A model generated the notes under the pieces. The model was not told the origin of the DNA. It ran no database searches and was given only the letters and a program-made list of their open reading frames with translations. Of a stretch of DNA of 6,987 nucleotides, positions 1-4,996 are shown in pieces. A program made the position numbers and the translations under genes. How positions within the stretch are numbered: the stretch's first letter is position 1; every line of letters starts with the position of its first letter. Source of the stretch: Clostridia bacterium (GTDB lineage: Bacteria > Bacillota_A > Clostridia > Christensenellales > CAG-138); assembly GCA_017459315.1 (NCBI GenBank), contig JAFUDD010000213.1, forward strand, positions 1 to 6,987. Direction: 5' to 3'.

Positions 1-1140
1 AACGCCGGCATAATCACCAACTGCTACTACCACATCCTGACCCATAAGGCCGCATGGCTGCACGTGAAGCCCGCGCTCGGCTCGCACCGCCCGGACACCA
101 AGGAGGAAGCCGCCGATATGTTCGGAGACATCCCGTTCGAGCGGTTTTTGGAGCACAACTGGCGCACAGAGGTCGTGCGGCTCGGCGAAGTCTCCGGCGA
201 ATATCTTTCCGAGATCACCGACGGGCTGTGGACCGATCCGGTGTCCGTCGAGGTCAATAAGCGCGTCATGGACGAAAGCTATGATCTGATTCTCTCGGTC
301 GGGCAGGTCGTCCCGCATGAGGTCATCGGCATGGCGAACCATGCAAAGAACCTGTTCGTCGGCGTCGGCGGCAGCGATATGATCAATAAGTCCCACATGG
401 TCGGCGCGGTCTACGGCATGGAGCGCATGATGGGCCGCGATTATACGCCCGTCCGCAAGCTGTTCGACTATGCGTTAAAGACGTTCCTCGGTGACCGTCC
501 GATCGTGTTCGTGCTGACCGTGACCACCGCGCCCGGCGGCGTGATCCACACGCACGGCCTGTTCATCGGCGATACGCGCAAGGTGCTCGAAGAAGCCGTA
601 GCATTGGCGCAGGAAAAGAACATCGACTTTGTCGAGCACGGCATCAAAAAGTGCGTCGTGTATCTCGATCCGAAGGAGTTCCAGTCCACATGGCTCGGCA
701 ACAAGGCCGTTTACCGCACGCGCATGGCGGTCGCGGACGACGGCGATCTGATCATCCTTGCCCCCGGCATCACGCATTTCGGCGAGGACGCGCAGATCGA
801 CAAGCTGATCCGCAAGTACGGCTACTGCGGACGGTTGAAGGTTCTTGAGCTGTTCAACGCGAACGACGACCTCAAGGAGAACATGGGCGCGGCCGCGCAC
901 TTGATCCACGGCTCGTCCGACGGCCGCTTCCGCATCACCTATGCCGTAAAGCCGCACATGCCGAAGGAGGATATCGAAAACGCCAACTTCCTCTGGGCGG
1001 ATTACGACGAGACGGCGAAGCGGTACGATCCGCAAAAGCTCCGCTACGGCTACAACACCCTGCCCGACGGCGAAGAAATCTTCTTCATCCCGAACCCGGC
1101 GCTGGGACTTTGGATCAACAAGGAAAAGTTTGCGGATTGA
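1..1140 (+). CDS. LarA-like (lactate racemase superfamily, DUF2088) protein, 5' end cut off
   Basis: Frame 1 is open from the first base to TGA at 1138-1140, giving 379 residues without the true start, so the gene begins upstream. The four residues known to matter in LarA enzymes can be placed: His29 in GSHRP, His106 in VVPHEV, Lys116 ten residues later in NHAKNLFVG, and His132 sixteen residues after that in NKSH. In LarA these correspond to the catalytic His108 and His174, the lysine that tethers the nickel-pincer cofactor, and a nickel ligand. The 10 and 16 residue spacings match those I recall for LarA. The family racemises or epimerises 2-hydroxy acids. The rest of the protein (FLGDRPIVF, TTAPGGVIHTHG, APGITHFGED) differs from classical D-lactate racemase, so the substrate is uncertain; a sugar-acid epimerase is possible. 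Codon use is GC-rich. Its last 62 codons recur at 2031-2219. No lar cofactor-synthesis genes are in the window. Confidence 0.85.
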   Translation, partial: NAGIITNCYYHILTHKAAWLHVKPALGSHRPDTKEEAADMFGDIPFERFLEHNWRTEVVRLGEVSGEYLSEITDGLWTDPVSVEVNKRVMDESYDLILSVGQVVPHEVIGMANHAKNLFVGVGGSDMINKSHMVGAVYGMERMMGRDYTPVRKLFDYALKTFLGDRPIVFVLTVTTAPGGVIHTHGLFIGDTRKVLEEAVALAQEKNIDFVEHGIKKCVVYLDPKEFQSTWLGNKAVYRTRMAVADDGDLIILAPGITHFGEDAQIDKLIRKYGYCGRLKVLELFNANDDLKENMGAAAHLIHGSSDGRFRITYAVKPHMPKEDIENANFLWADYDETAKRYDPQKLRYGYNTLPDGEEIFFIPNPALGLWINKEKFAD

Positions 1141-1145
1141 TCATA
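952..1145 (+). repeat. Long direct repeat, copy 1 (3' end of LarA-like gene)
   Basis: This 194 bp stretch runs from codon 318 of the LarA-like fragment through the stop and five bases beyond (TGATCATA). It aligns without gaps to 2031-2224. I count 12 mismatches, so about 94% identity. Nine mismatches are synonymous and three change residues (Met to Ile, Pro to Gln, Arg to His). The identity stops abruptly on both sides. The two copies are 1079 bp apart start to start, so homologous recombination between them could delete or amplify the island. Confidence 0.95.
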
Positions 1146-1147
1146 GA

Positions 1148-1191
1148 ATAAAGGTTGTTCAGATTCGAGTATGACTCTGAACAACCTTTAT
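1148..1191 (+). terminator. Intrinsic terminator after the LarA-like gene
   Basis: A perfect 15 bp inverted repeat (ATAAAGGTTGTTCAG at 1148-1162 with its complement at 1177-1191) encloses a 14-base loop and is followed by TGTTTTTAAC. It lies seven bases after the LarA-like stop and overlaps the last codon and stop of the minus-strand XRE gene. It may therefore also help end that transcript, although the minus-strand T-run is poor. Its AT-rich composition and its absence after repeat copy 2 suggest it belongs to the island and not to the original locus. Confidence 0.8.
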
Positions 1192-1457
1192 GTTTTTAAC
1201 GTATTTACTGTGAAATAGTCTGATAATATTTGATTCGGTGTTGTTTCCAACGCTCGACAGATAACCACCAATTCTATGTCTGTTACAAATCTTTTGCCAC
1301 TCTCAATCCTTTGAATAGCATTTTTATCGATTTCCAACCCTTCAATTTGTAATTTGTCCGCAAATGCACGTTGAGATAGCTTCTTCTTTTTTCGTAATAT
1401 AGATAGAGTTTTTCCTATCAAATTATTAGAATTATCAGGTGATTTATTGATGAACAC
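1188..1457 (-). CDS. XRE-family helix-turn-helix transcriptional regulator
   Basis: An 89-residue protein made of little more than one lambda-repressor-like HTH domain at about residues 14-78. Visible family features are IGKTLSILRKKKKLSQ (helix 1 into helix 2), RAFADKL, DKNAIQRIESGKR (recognition helix and the following turn) and FVTDIELVVICRAL. I chose the GTG at 1455-1457 because GGAGGT at 1470-1465 sits seven bases upstream. A GTG at 1470-1472 would add five residues but overlaps that site. There is no enzymatic or sensor domain, so it presumably acts as a homodimeric DNA-binding protein, most likely a repressor of itself and of the divergent membrane gene. The palindrome between them is the obvious target. 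The stop overlaps the terminator hairpin. The DNA is AT-rich, unlike the neighbouring genes. The HTH assignment is firm; the repressor role is inferred from layout. Confidence 0.88.
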   Translation of the reverse strand: MFINKSPDNSNNLIGKTLSILRKKKKLSQRAFADKLQIEGLEIDKNAIQRIESGKRFVTDIELVVICRALETTPNQILSDYFTVNTLKT

Positions 1458-1464
1458 CTTGCCG

Positions 1465-1470
1465 ACCTCC
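1465..1470 (-). promoter_or_regulatory. Shine-Dalgarno site that fixes the XRE start
   Basis: GGAGGT on the minus strand, seven bases before the GTG at 1457-1455. It overlaps the alternative upstream GTG (1472-1470), which has no ribosome binding site of its own, so the shorter reading is preferred. Confidence 0.75.
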
Positions 1471-1491
1471 ACCTATATTGACATTCAGTGA

Positions 1492-1520
1492 TTGACAAAT
1501 AGAATACATCATGATAAAAT
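1492..1520 (+). promoter_or_regulatory. Sigma-A type promoter of the membrane zinc-ribbon gene
   Basis: TTGACA at 1492-1497 (perfect -35) and TAAAAT at 1515-1520 (five of six -10 bases) are separated by 17 bp. Transcription would begin near 1526-1528, about 40 bases before the ATG at 1567. The start point falls inside the palindrome at 1523-1547. The TTGACA also resembles the palindrome half-site, so the same bases may serve both polymerase and regulator. Confidence 0.75.
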
Positions 1521-1522
1521 CA

Positions 1523-1547
1523 AATTGACATTTACTAAATGTCAATT
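1523..1547. promoter_or_regulatory. Palindromic operator at the transcription start, probable XRE target
   Basis: Two 11-base arms, AATTGACATTT (1523-1533) and AAATGTCAATT (1537-1547), are perfect reverse complements around a 3-base centre (ACT). This is a typical dimer site for a small HTH repressor. It covers the predicted start of the plus-strand promoter, so binding would block it. Related half-sites ATTGACATT (1477-1485) and ATTGACAAA (1491-1499) lie toward the regulator gene and could allow autoregulation. A hairpin in the leader RNA is a less likely alternative, since no T-run follows. Confidence 0.7.
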
Positions 1548-1566
1548 CTAAATATTGGAGGGTTTT

Positions 1567-2007
1567 ATGTTCACGGATATCGGTGCTAAGGTAAAAGGAC
1601 TGGCAAAAACAATATTCGTTATTTTAGTAATTGCAGTTTTTGTTGCAGCAGTCGCTATCATTATCATGACAAGCGGCGAAGGGATGGGCTTTTTGATAGC
1701 ATTGCTCGTTGTTGTCGTTGGTATTCTTATTTCATGGCTATCTGTGCTTCTCCTTTATGCCTTTGGGGAATTAGTAGACAATTCAACAAGAATAGTTTCA
1801 ATTATGGAGGGCGATTCTTCTTTTACTCCATCTCCTGTATCTTTTCATGGCCAACCTCTTAATGGAAAATATCTGTCTGCATCAAAAAGTGGGGTTGCGA
1901 GAGCTATAACGCAATATAATGGAAAAATACAATGTCCTTTTTGCGGTACTTGGAATACAGAAGATGTATGTAATAATTGTGGAGCAAAGTTTATAAAGTC
2001 TAACTAG
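1567..2007 (+). CDS. Membrane protein with two helices and a C-terminal zinc ribbon, unknown function
   Basis: A 146-residue protein. The ATG at 1567 is preceded by GGAGGG at 1557-1562. A TTG at 1555 in the same frame lies within that site and is rejected. Residues 14-35 and 42-66 are strongly hydrophobic and separated by a short SGEGM turn, so the protein is probably a membrane hairpin. Then come FGELVDNSTRIVSIMEG and a polar, Ser/Pro-rich linker (about 82-118). The end is a compact zinc ribbon with CPFC (C123, C126) and CNNC (C135, C138). Similar layouts occur in uncharacterised Firmicutes membrane proteins that carry the phrase ELVDNS. The reaction or partner is unknown. The ribbon may bind protein, nucleic acid or act as a metal or redox sensor; nothing in the sequence decides this. 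Its promoter is overlapped by the palindrome, so control by the divergent XRE protein is likely. The coding DNA is AT-rich. Confidence 0.85.
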   Translation: MFTDIGAKVKGLAKTIFVILVIAVFVAAVAIIIMTSGEGMGFLIALLVVVVGILISWLSVLLLYAFGELVDNSTRIVSIMEGDSSFTPSPVSFHGQPLNGKYLSASKSGVARAITQYNGKIQCPFCGTWNTEDVCNNCGAKFIKSN

Positions 2008-2030
2008 ATGGTTATCTGCTGAAAACTGTT

Positions 2031-2219
2031 CCGCACATACAGAAGGAAGACATCGAAAACGCGAACTTCCTGTGGGCGGATTACGACGAGACGGCGAAGC
2101 GGTACGATCCGCAAAAGCTCCACTACGGCTACAACACCCTGCCCGACGGTGAAGAGATCTTCTTCATTCCGAATCCGGCGCTGGGACTTTGGATCAACAA
2201 GGAAAAGTTTGCGGACTGA
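2031..2219 (+). pseudogene. Headless 3' fragment of a second LarA-like gene
   Basis: The frame encodes the last 62 residues of the LarA-like protein (from PHIQKEDIENANFLW to NKEKFAD) and ends in TGA at 2217-2219. It has no start codon, ribosome binding site or catalytic residues, and a stop lies upstream in frame at 2001-2003. Homology to copy 1 begins sharply at 2031. Nine of the 12 differences from copy 1 are silent, so the fragment diverged while part of a selected gene and has not decayed long as a pseudogene. It is either the remainder of the original resident gene or of a tandem paralogue. Being transcribed from the upstream membrane gene is possible; translation is unlikely. Confidence 0.85.
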
Positions 2220-2224
2220 TCATA
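2031..2224 (+). repeat. Long direct repeat, copy 2
   Basis: Second copy of 952-1145, 194 bp, no gaps, 12 mismatches. It ends with the same TGATCATA and is then followed directly by the terminator at 2237-2267. The longest identical stretches are around 2072-2120 and 2180-2215. Because this copy retains the terminator next to the convergent HAD gene, it likely preserves the original right-hand context of the LarA-like locus. Confidence 0.95.
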
Positions 2225-2236
2225 CGTAAAAAAGAA

Positions 2237-2267
2237 AAAGGCGGGAGGCATTGTGCCTCTCGCCTTT
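2237..2267 (-). terminator. Strong terminator of the HAD gene, bidirectional
   Basis: AAAGGCGGGAGGCA (2237-2250), a TTG loop, and TGCCTCTCGCCTTT (2254-2267) form a 14 bp stem with one G-T wobble. On the minus strand it is followed by TTTCTTTTTT, an excellent T-tract, and it lies about 35 bases after the HAD stop. On the plus strand it could also end transcripts from the LarA-like remnant, with a weak T-run. Confidence 0.9.
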
Positions 2268-2302
2268 GGCGTTTCATTTAGGGAATGGAATATCGGGCAA
2301 GC

Positions 2303-3151
2303 TCAGCTGCGCTGTCCGAAGTTTTCGGCAAAGCGGTCCAAGAGCTTCGGCTGCACTTTGCCGTAGTCGCCCGCAAGGAACAACGGGAGATAGGTTGCTT
2401 TGAAGGCTGCCCAGCTTTCGGATTCGTGGCGGGTCAGGATCGGGTAGAAGCGCACGCCGGTCTGGGCGGCGGCGTCCGCGTCGGGGTAGGCGTCGCCGAT
2501 CATCAGCACGTTTTCGGGGGCGTAGCCCTTGGCAAGAAGCGCCCGGATGCACGCGGGCTTGGGGCCGACCTCCAAGCTTGTGATCACCGAGGGGAAGCGC
2601 AAAAGATCGTATGCGCCCCATTCCTCGAGCAGCGCGGACATATTCGAGCTCGAAATCACCGCAATATCGACCTTGCCGAGCGCGGCGTTCAGCGCGTCCG
2701 TTACGCCCGCAAACGGCGGCTTATCCGCGGTGGTGACGGCGTTGATCCTGTCGTTGATCGCGTGCGACCAGCAAAGCGCCTTATAGAGCAGCGGGTTGTC
2801 GGTGCGTTCGTATTCGGCGGCAAGGCTTTGGTTGGTGTGCTCGCCGGTGCGCAGCCACATGCGGTAGCCCGCGCGCTCGTTCATGTCCGACCACACATAA
2901 ACGCCCTCCATGCGCGTCAGCATGTCGTCGAGCGCGAGGAAGCGGTTTTCGCCGCGCGTGCGCTCATAGAGGTTGATGTCGTCCCACGCCTTCTGCACCT
3001 CGGCGGCGTGGTCCTTAAGCCCCCATGTTTCGATGAAGCTCGCGCCGTGACAGCGCCGGTGCTTCACGTTCATCGCGTCGATCACGGTGCCGTCCGAGTC
3101 GATGCACAGCAGCTTTTCGTGCTGCGGGACAAAGTCTGTAATGGTTTGCAT
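2303..3151 (-). CDS. HAD-superfamily hydrolase (predicted phosphatase)
   Basis: A 282-residue cytosolic protein with all four HAD motifs: DSDGTVID (nucleophile D18, acid/base D20), VISSSN at 165-170, Lys198 in GPKP, and MIGDAYPDAD (D220, D224). Residues 28-150 form a large, mostly helical cap rich in Trp and Tyr, which usually sets substrate choice. The core resembles phosphoglycolate-phosphatase-like enzymes, but the cap does not identify a substrate. The ATG at 3149-3151 follows AGGGGG at good spacing. An in-frame extension to 3355 would overlap the upstream NapH-like gene and read its shadow, so I reject it. The gene is separated from the NapH-like gene by about 100 bp of hairpin repeats, so it may have its own promoter. 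It ends at the strong terminator and converges on the LarA-like locus. Confidence 0.85.
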   Translation of the reverse strand: MQTITDFVPQHEKLLCIDSDGTVIDAMNVKHRRCHGASFIETWGLKDHAAEVQKAWDDINLYERTRGENRFLALDDMLTRMEGVYVWSDMNERAGYRMWLRTGEHTNQSLAAEYERTDNPLLYKALCWSHAINDRINAVTTADKPPFAGVTDALNAALGKVDIAVISSSNMSALLEEWGAYDLLRFPSVITSLEVGPKPACIRALLAKGYAPENVLMIGDAYPDADAAAQTGVRFYPILTRHESESWAAFKATYLPLFLAGDYGKVQPKLLDRFAENFGQRS

Positions 3152-3171
3152 GGAATCCCCCTCACACTCAT

Positions 3172-3243
3172 AATGAAATATGCCTTTGGCAAATGAAATA
3201 TTTGCGTTGCAAATCTGCAGGAAGATTCTCCTTGCGGAGAATC
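3172..3243. repeat. String of small hairpins separated by AATGAAATAT
   Basis: Two direct copies of AATGAAATAT (3172-3181, 3192-3201) spaced 20 bp alternate with short palindromes: TGCC-TTT-GGCA (3181-3191), ATTTGC-GTT-GCAAAT (3200-3214) and GATTCTCC-TTGC-GGAGAATC (3224-3243). This pattern of different hairpins joined by a constant TGAAAT linker resembles dispersed intergenic repeats I recall from Clostridia genomes. The last hairpin lies just past the NapH-like stop and may end or protect that transcript, though it lacks a T-run on the minus strand. Confidence 0.6.
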
Positions 3244-3249
3244 GGATGG

Positions 3250-4113
3250 TTATTCCGCTGCGCGGGCGGACGGAGACGAGGACAGCGGCGCCTTTACCCC
3301 CACCTTCAGCGCCTTGGTCGGGCAGACGCGGGCGCAGCGGCCGCAGCGGATACATTCGGGCGAATCGTACTGCGTCACGGGATCAATGCCCATCGGGCAG
3401 ACGGCTTGGCACCGACCGCAATGCACGCACGCGCAGGCGGCATAGTGCAGCCGGACGAGCGAAACGCGGGCAAACAGACCGTAGAACGCGCCCAAGGGAC
3501 AGAGCCAGCGGCAGAACGGGCGCGACAGCAGCAGACTTAAAAGCACGATCCAGACGAGCACGATCAGCTTCCACCAAAACAGCGGGCCGATCTGATCGGA
3601 CAGCAGCTGATCGACCGAGAGCAGCGGGATCGCGCCGAACAGCGTTCCGGCGGGGCAGAGGTATTTGCAAAAATACGGCAGCTTATACAGCAGCGGCAGG
3701 GCGAAAACGAGCAGCGCGGCGACCGCGTATTTCAGCCACCGGAGGTATTTTTCGCCGGGAAACGTGCGCAGCTTTTTGAAAAACGGGATCTTGAACAGCA
3801 GATCCTGCACCAAGCCGAACGGACAGAGAAATCCGCACACGGTTCGGCCTAAAAGCGCGCCGCAAAGCAGCAGAAAGCCGAGCACGTAGAACGGAAACGA
3901 GGGCTTGGATTTCGTCAGGGCGCTTTGCAGCGAGCCGACCGGACAGGCGCCGACCGCGCCGGGACAGGAGTAGCAGTTCAGCCCCGGCACGCAAACGGAC
4001 TTCAACGGCCCGGTGTAGATCGTGCCGTTGAAAAAGCCTGCGATATGCGCGTTTTGCAGCAGCGCCGCCGCGGCCTGCACGGTCAGGCGCTTCCATTCTC
4101 CCTTGGGCTTCAT
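3250..4113 (-). CDS. NapH-like membrane 4Fe-4S ferredoxin
   Basis: A 287-residue polytopic membrane iron-sulfur protein. The N-terminal part has CVPGLNCYSCPGAVGACP (C41, C47, C50, C57). Paired cysteines at membrane edges follow in CGFLCPFG (C93, C97), CKYLCPAG (C149, C153) and CRWLCPLG (C201, C205), typical of the NapH/RdxA/CcoG-like group. Hydrophobic segments lie near 74-90, 127-144 and 183-198. The C-terminus carries two complete 4Fe-4S sites, C229-C232-C235-C239 and C254-C257-C260-C264, each ending in CP. Such proteins pass electrons between quinols, ferredoxins and exported or membrane partners. The ATG at 4111-4113 lies 17 bases after the CD1871A stop. The ribosome site is weak, so translation may be coupled. 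Upstream starts overlap the small gene. The gene is the last of a three-gene operon with a lipoprotein thioredoxin and a CxxC mini-protein, so the likely partners are thiol-redox proteins. The exact electron donor is unknown. Confidence 0.88.
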   Translation of the reverse strand: MKPKGEWKRLTVQAAAALLQNAHIAGFFNGTIYTGPLKSVCVPGLNCYSCPGAVGACPVGSLQSALTKSKPSFPFYVLGFLLLCGALLGRTVCGFLCPFGLVQDLLFKIPFFKKLRTFPGEKYLRWLKYAVAALLVFALPLLYKLPYFCKYLCPAGTLFGAIPLLSVDQLLSDQIGPLFWWKLIVLVWIVLLSLLLSRPFCRWLCPLGAFYGLFARVSLVRLHYAACACVHCGRCQAVCPMGIDPVTQYDSPECIRCGRCARVCPTKALKVGVKAPLSSSPSARAAE

Positions 4114-4130
4114 AGCGTTTGCGGGATCGC

Positions 4131-4310
4131 TCACCCGATCCCGATACATTCCAGACAGATGCGGATCGCCTTTTGCAGCACGGCGTTCGGCTGCTCTTGG
4201 GCAATGCCGAGGCCGATGCACAGCACGGCGACGGCGACAAGCGCCGCGAACGCGATCCAACGCAGAACCGGCTTTTTTGCGGGGCGCGCCGGGAAAGCTT
4301 TTTGCGTCAT
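4131..4310 (-). CDS. CD1871A-family CxxC mini-protein
   Basis: A 59-residue protein with a basic N-terminus (MTQKAFPARPAKKP), one membrane helix at about residues 17-36, and the family signature ICLECIGIG at the very end, containing the CxxC (C52, C55). This signature and the position between a TlpA-like lipoprotein and a NapH-like ferredoxin are typical of the CD1871A family, whose function is not established. Its ATG (4308-4310) overlaps the TGA of the lipoprotein gene in the form ATGA, so translation is coupled. The C-terminal dithiol probably faces a redox partner; an electron relay between the two neighbours is a reasonable but untested inference. Confidence 0.88.
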   Translation of the reverse strand: MTQKAFPARPAKKPVLRWIAFAALVAVAVLCIGLGIAQEQPNAVLQKAIRICLECIGIG

Positions 4311-4855
4311 GGCAGCAGCGCCTCCACCGTGGCAGTCCAGCCGTCGAGATCCTGCGCGCCTACGACCGGGTCGCCGAGGATCGCGCCGTCCGGGCTGATA
4401 AAGTACGTCGTCGGGATGTACTGGCAGGTCGCCGAAAGGCGCAGCAGATCGCCCTTCGGATACAGCACCGGATACGTCACGCCCGTGGATTCGATCACGG
4501 CCCGCGTTTCGTCCATATCGCTGTCGTCCACGATCACGCCGAGCAGCAGTACGTTCGGATATGCCTGGTGCAGCTGTTCGAGATCCGGCATTTCGGCGCG
4601 GCACGGCGGGCACCAGTACGCCCAGAAGTTCACCATCACAAGGTCATACCCGGCGAAGGAATCTTCCGAGAACGTGTTTCCGTCGAGGTCGGTCGTTTTG
4701 AAGTGGAACGCGCGTTCGGCGGCGGGCGCGTCGCTCGGCACGGCTTCGGGCGCGGCGGTTGCAGCGGGTTCCGTTTCCGCCGGGACAGCCGGCGCGTTTT
4801 TTGCGGCGCAGCCGAACAGCAGCAGCGCCAAAAGAATAAGAAGCAATCGTTTCAA
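4307..4855 (-). CDS. TlpA-like thioredoxin-fold lipoprotein
   Basis: 182 residues. The N-terminus is a lipoprotein signal (MKRLLLILLALLLFG) with the lipid-attachment Cys16 in LFGC. A flexible Ala/Pro/Glu linker spans about 17-46. The thioredoxin fold follows, with the active site WCPPC (C82, C85) after MVNFWAY and the cis-proline in IPTTYFI (P148). It is expected outside the membrane, reducing or exchanging disulfides, for example in cytochrome or iron-sulfur maturation or as peroxide-linked redoxin. An additional Cys144 is present. The start is a TTG at 4853-4855 with GGAGGT at 4866-4861; no ATG fits. It is the first gene of the redox operon, and the stop overlaps the next start. No clear sigma-A promoter was seen in the 141 bp upstream. 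Confidence 0.9.
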   Translation of the reverse strand: MKRLLLILLALLLFGCAAKNAPAVPAETEPAATAAPEAVPSDAPAAERAFHFKTTDLDGNTFSEDSFAGYDLVMVNFWAYWCPPCRAEMPDLEQLHQAYPNVLLLGVIVDDSDMDETRAVIESTGVTYPVLYPKGDLLRLSATCQYIPTTYFISPDGAILGDPVVGAQDLDGWTATVEALLP

Positions 4856-4955
4856 AGGAAACCTCCGTTTTTGGGCTTAGTCTGCCCCGATCAAGACGTC
4901 CTTACGCGTCGCGGCACAAAACGCCGAAGCGCACAATCGGCAGGGTATCACAACA

Positions 4956-4977
4956 GGCGCGGCCAAGCAACCGCGCC
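4956..4977 (-). terminator. GC-rich hairpin after the small membrane protein gene
   Basis: GGCGCGG (4956-4962) and CCGCGCC (4971-4977) enclose an 8-base loop about 20 bases past the stop of the minus-strand gene at 4997. On that strand it is followed by TGTTGTGAT, a weak T-run, so termination is plausible but may be leaky. It also separates that gene from the redox operon. Confidence 0.5.
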
Positions 4978-4996
4978 GTGAGGATCCCGGACAGGA

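Larger units (their letters stand above)
1146..2030. other. AT-rich two-gene island inserted at the 3' end of the LarA-like gene
   Basis: These 885 bp lie between the two copies of the 194 bp repeat and look unlike their surroundings. A sample line inside (1381-1440) has 14 G/C in 60, against 36 in 60 at 1021-1080. Codons such as ACA AGA ATA are frequent inside and rare outside. The contents are a terminator hairpin, an XRE regulator, a divergent control region and a membrane zinc-ribbon gene. No recombinase, transposase or terminal inverted repeat is visible. The mechanism is therefore open: integration into a gene 3' end with a carried replacement end, or a former tandem pair of LarA-like genes whose second copy was mostly replaced. 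Foreign origin is an inference from composition and from the repeat. Confidence 0.65.

Noticed and set aside
1472..1477. TATAGG on the minus strand as the XRE -10 box
   Set aside because: Transcription would start within the ribosome binding site, and the -35 position is poor. The XRE promoter remains unidentified, probably within 1480-1550.
1525..1545. Palindrome read as a transcription terminator
   Set aside because: Only a 3-base loop, AT-rich stem and no following T-run; its place over the promoter start fits an operator better.
1146..2030. Insertion sequence or integrase-borne element
   Set aside because: No transposase or recombinase, no terminal inverted repeats, and the flanking repeat is far longer and more diverged than a transposon target duplication.
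2285..3196. Long plus-strand open frame opposite the HAD gene
   Set aside because: It is the antisense shadow of a GC-rich gene with full HAD motifs, has no ribosome binding site, and its protein is Val/Arg/Ala/His-rich with no recognisable domain.
3152..3355. 68-residue N-terminal extension of the HAD protein
   Set aside because: It would overlap the end of the NapH-like gene and run through the hairpin repeats; the ATG at 3151 has its own strong ribosome binding site and sits just before the HAD motif at the expected distance.
4114..4260. Longer NapH-like start points
   Set aside because: The added residues are a frame-shifted shadow of the CxxC mini-protein gene and look like random basic sequence.
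4022..4981. Long plus-strand open frames across the redox operon
   Set aside because: Arg/Ala-rich shadows of three well-supported minus-strand genes.
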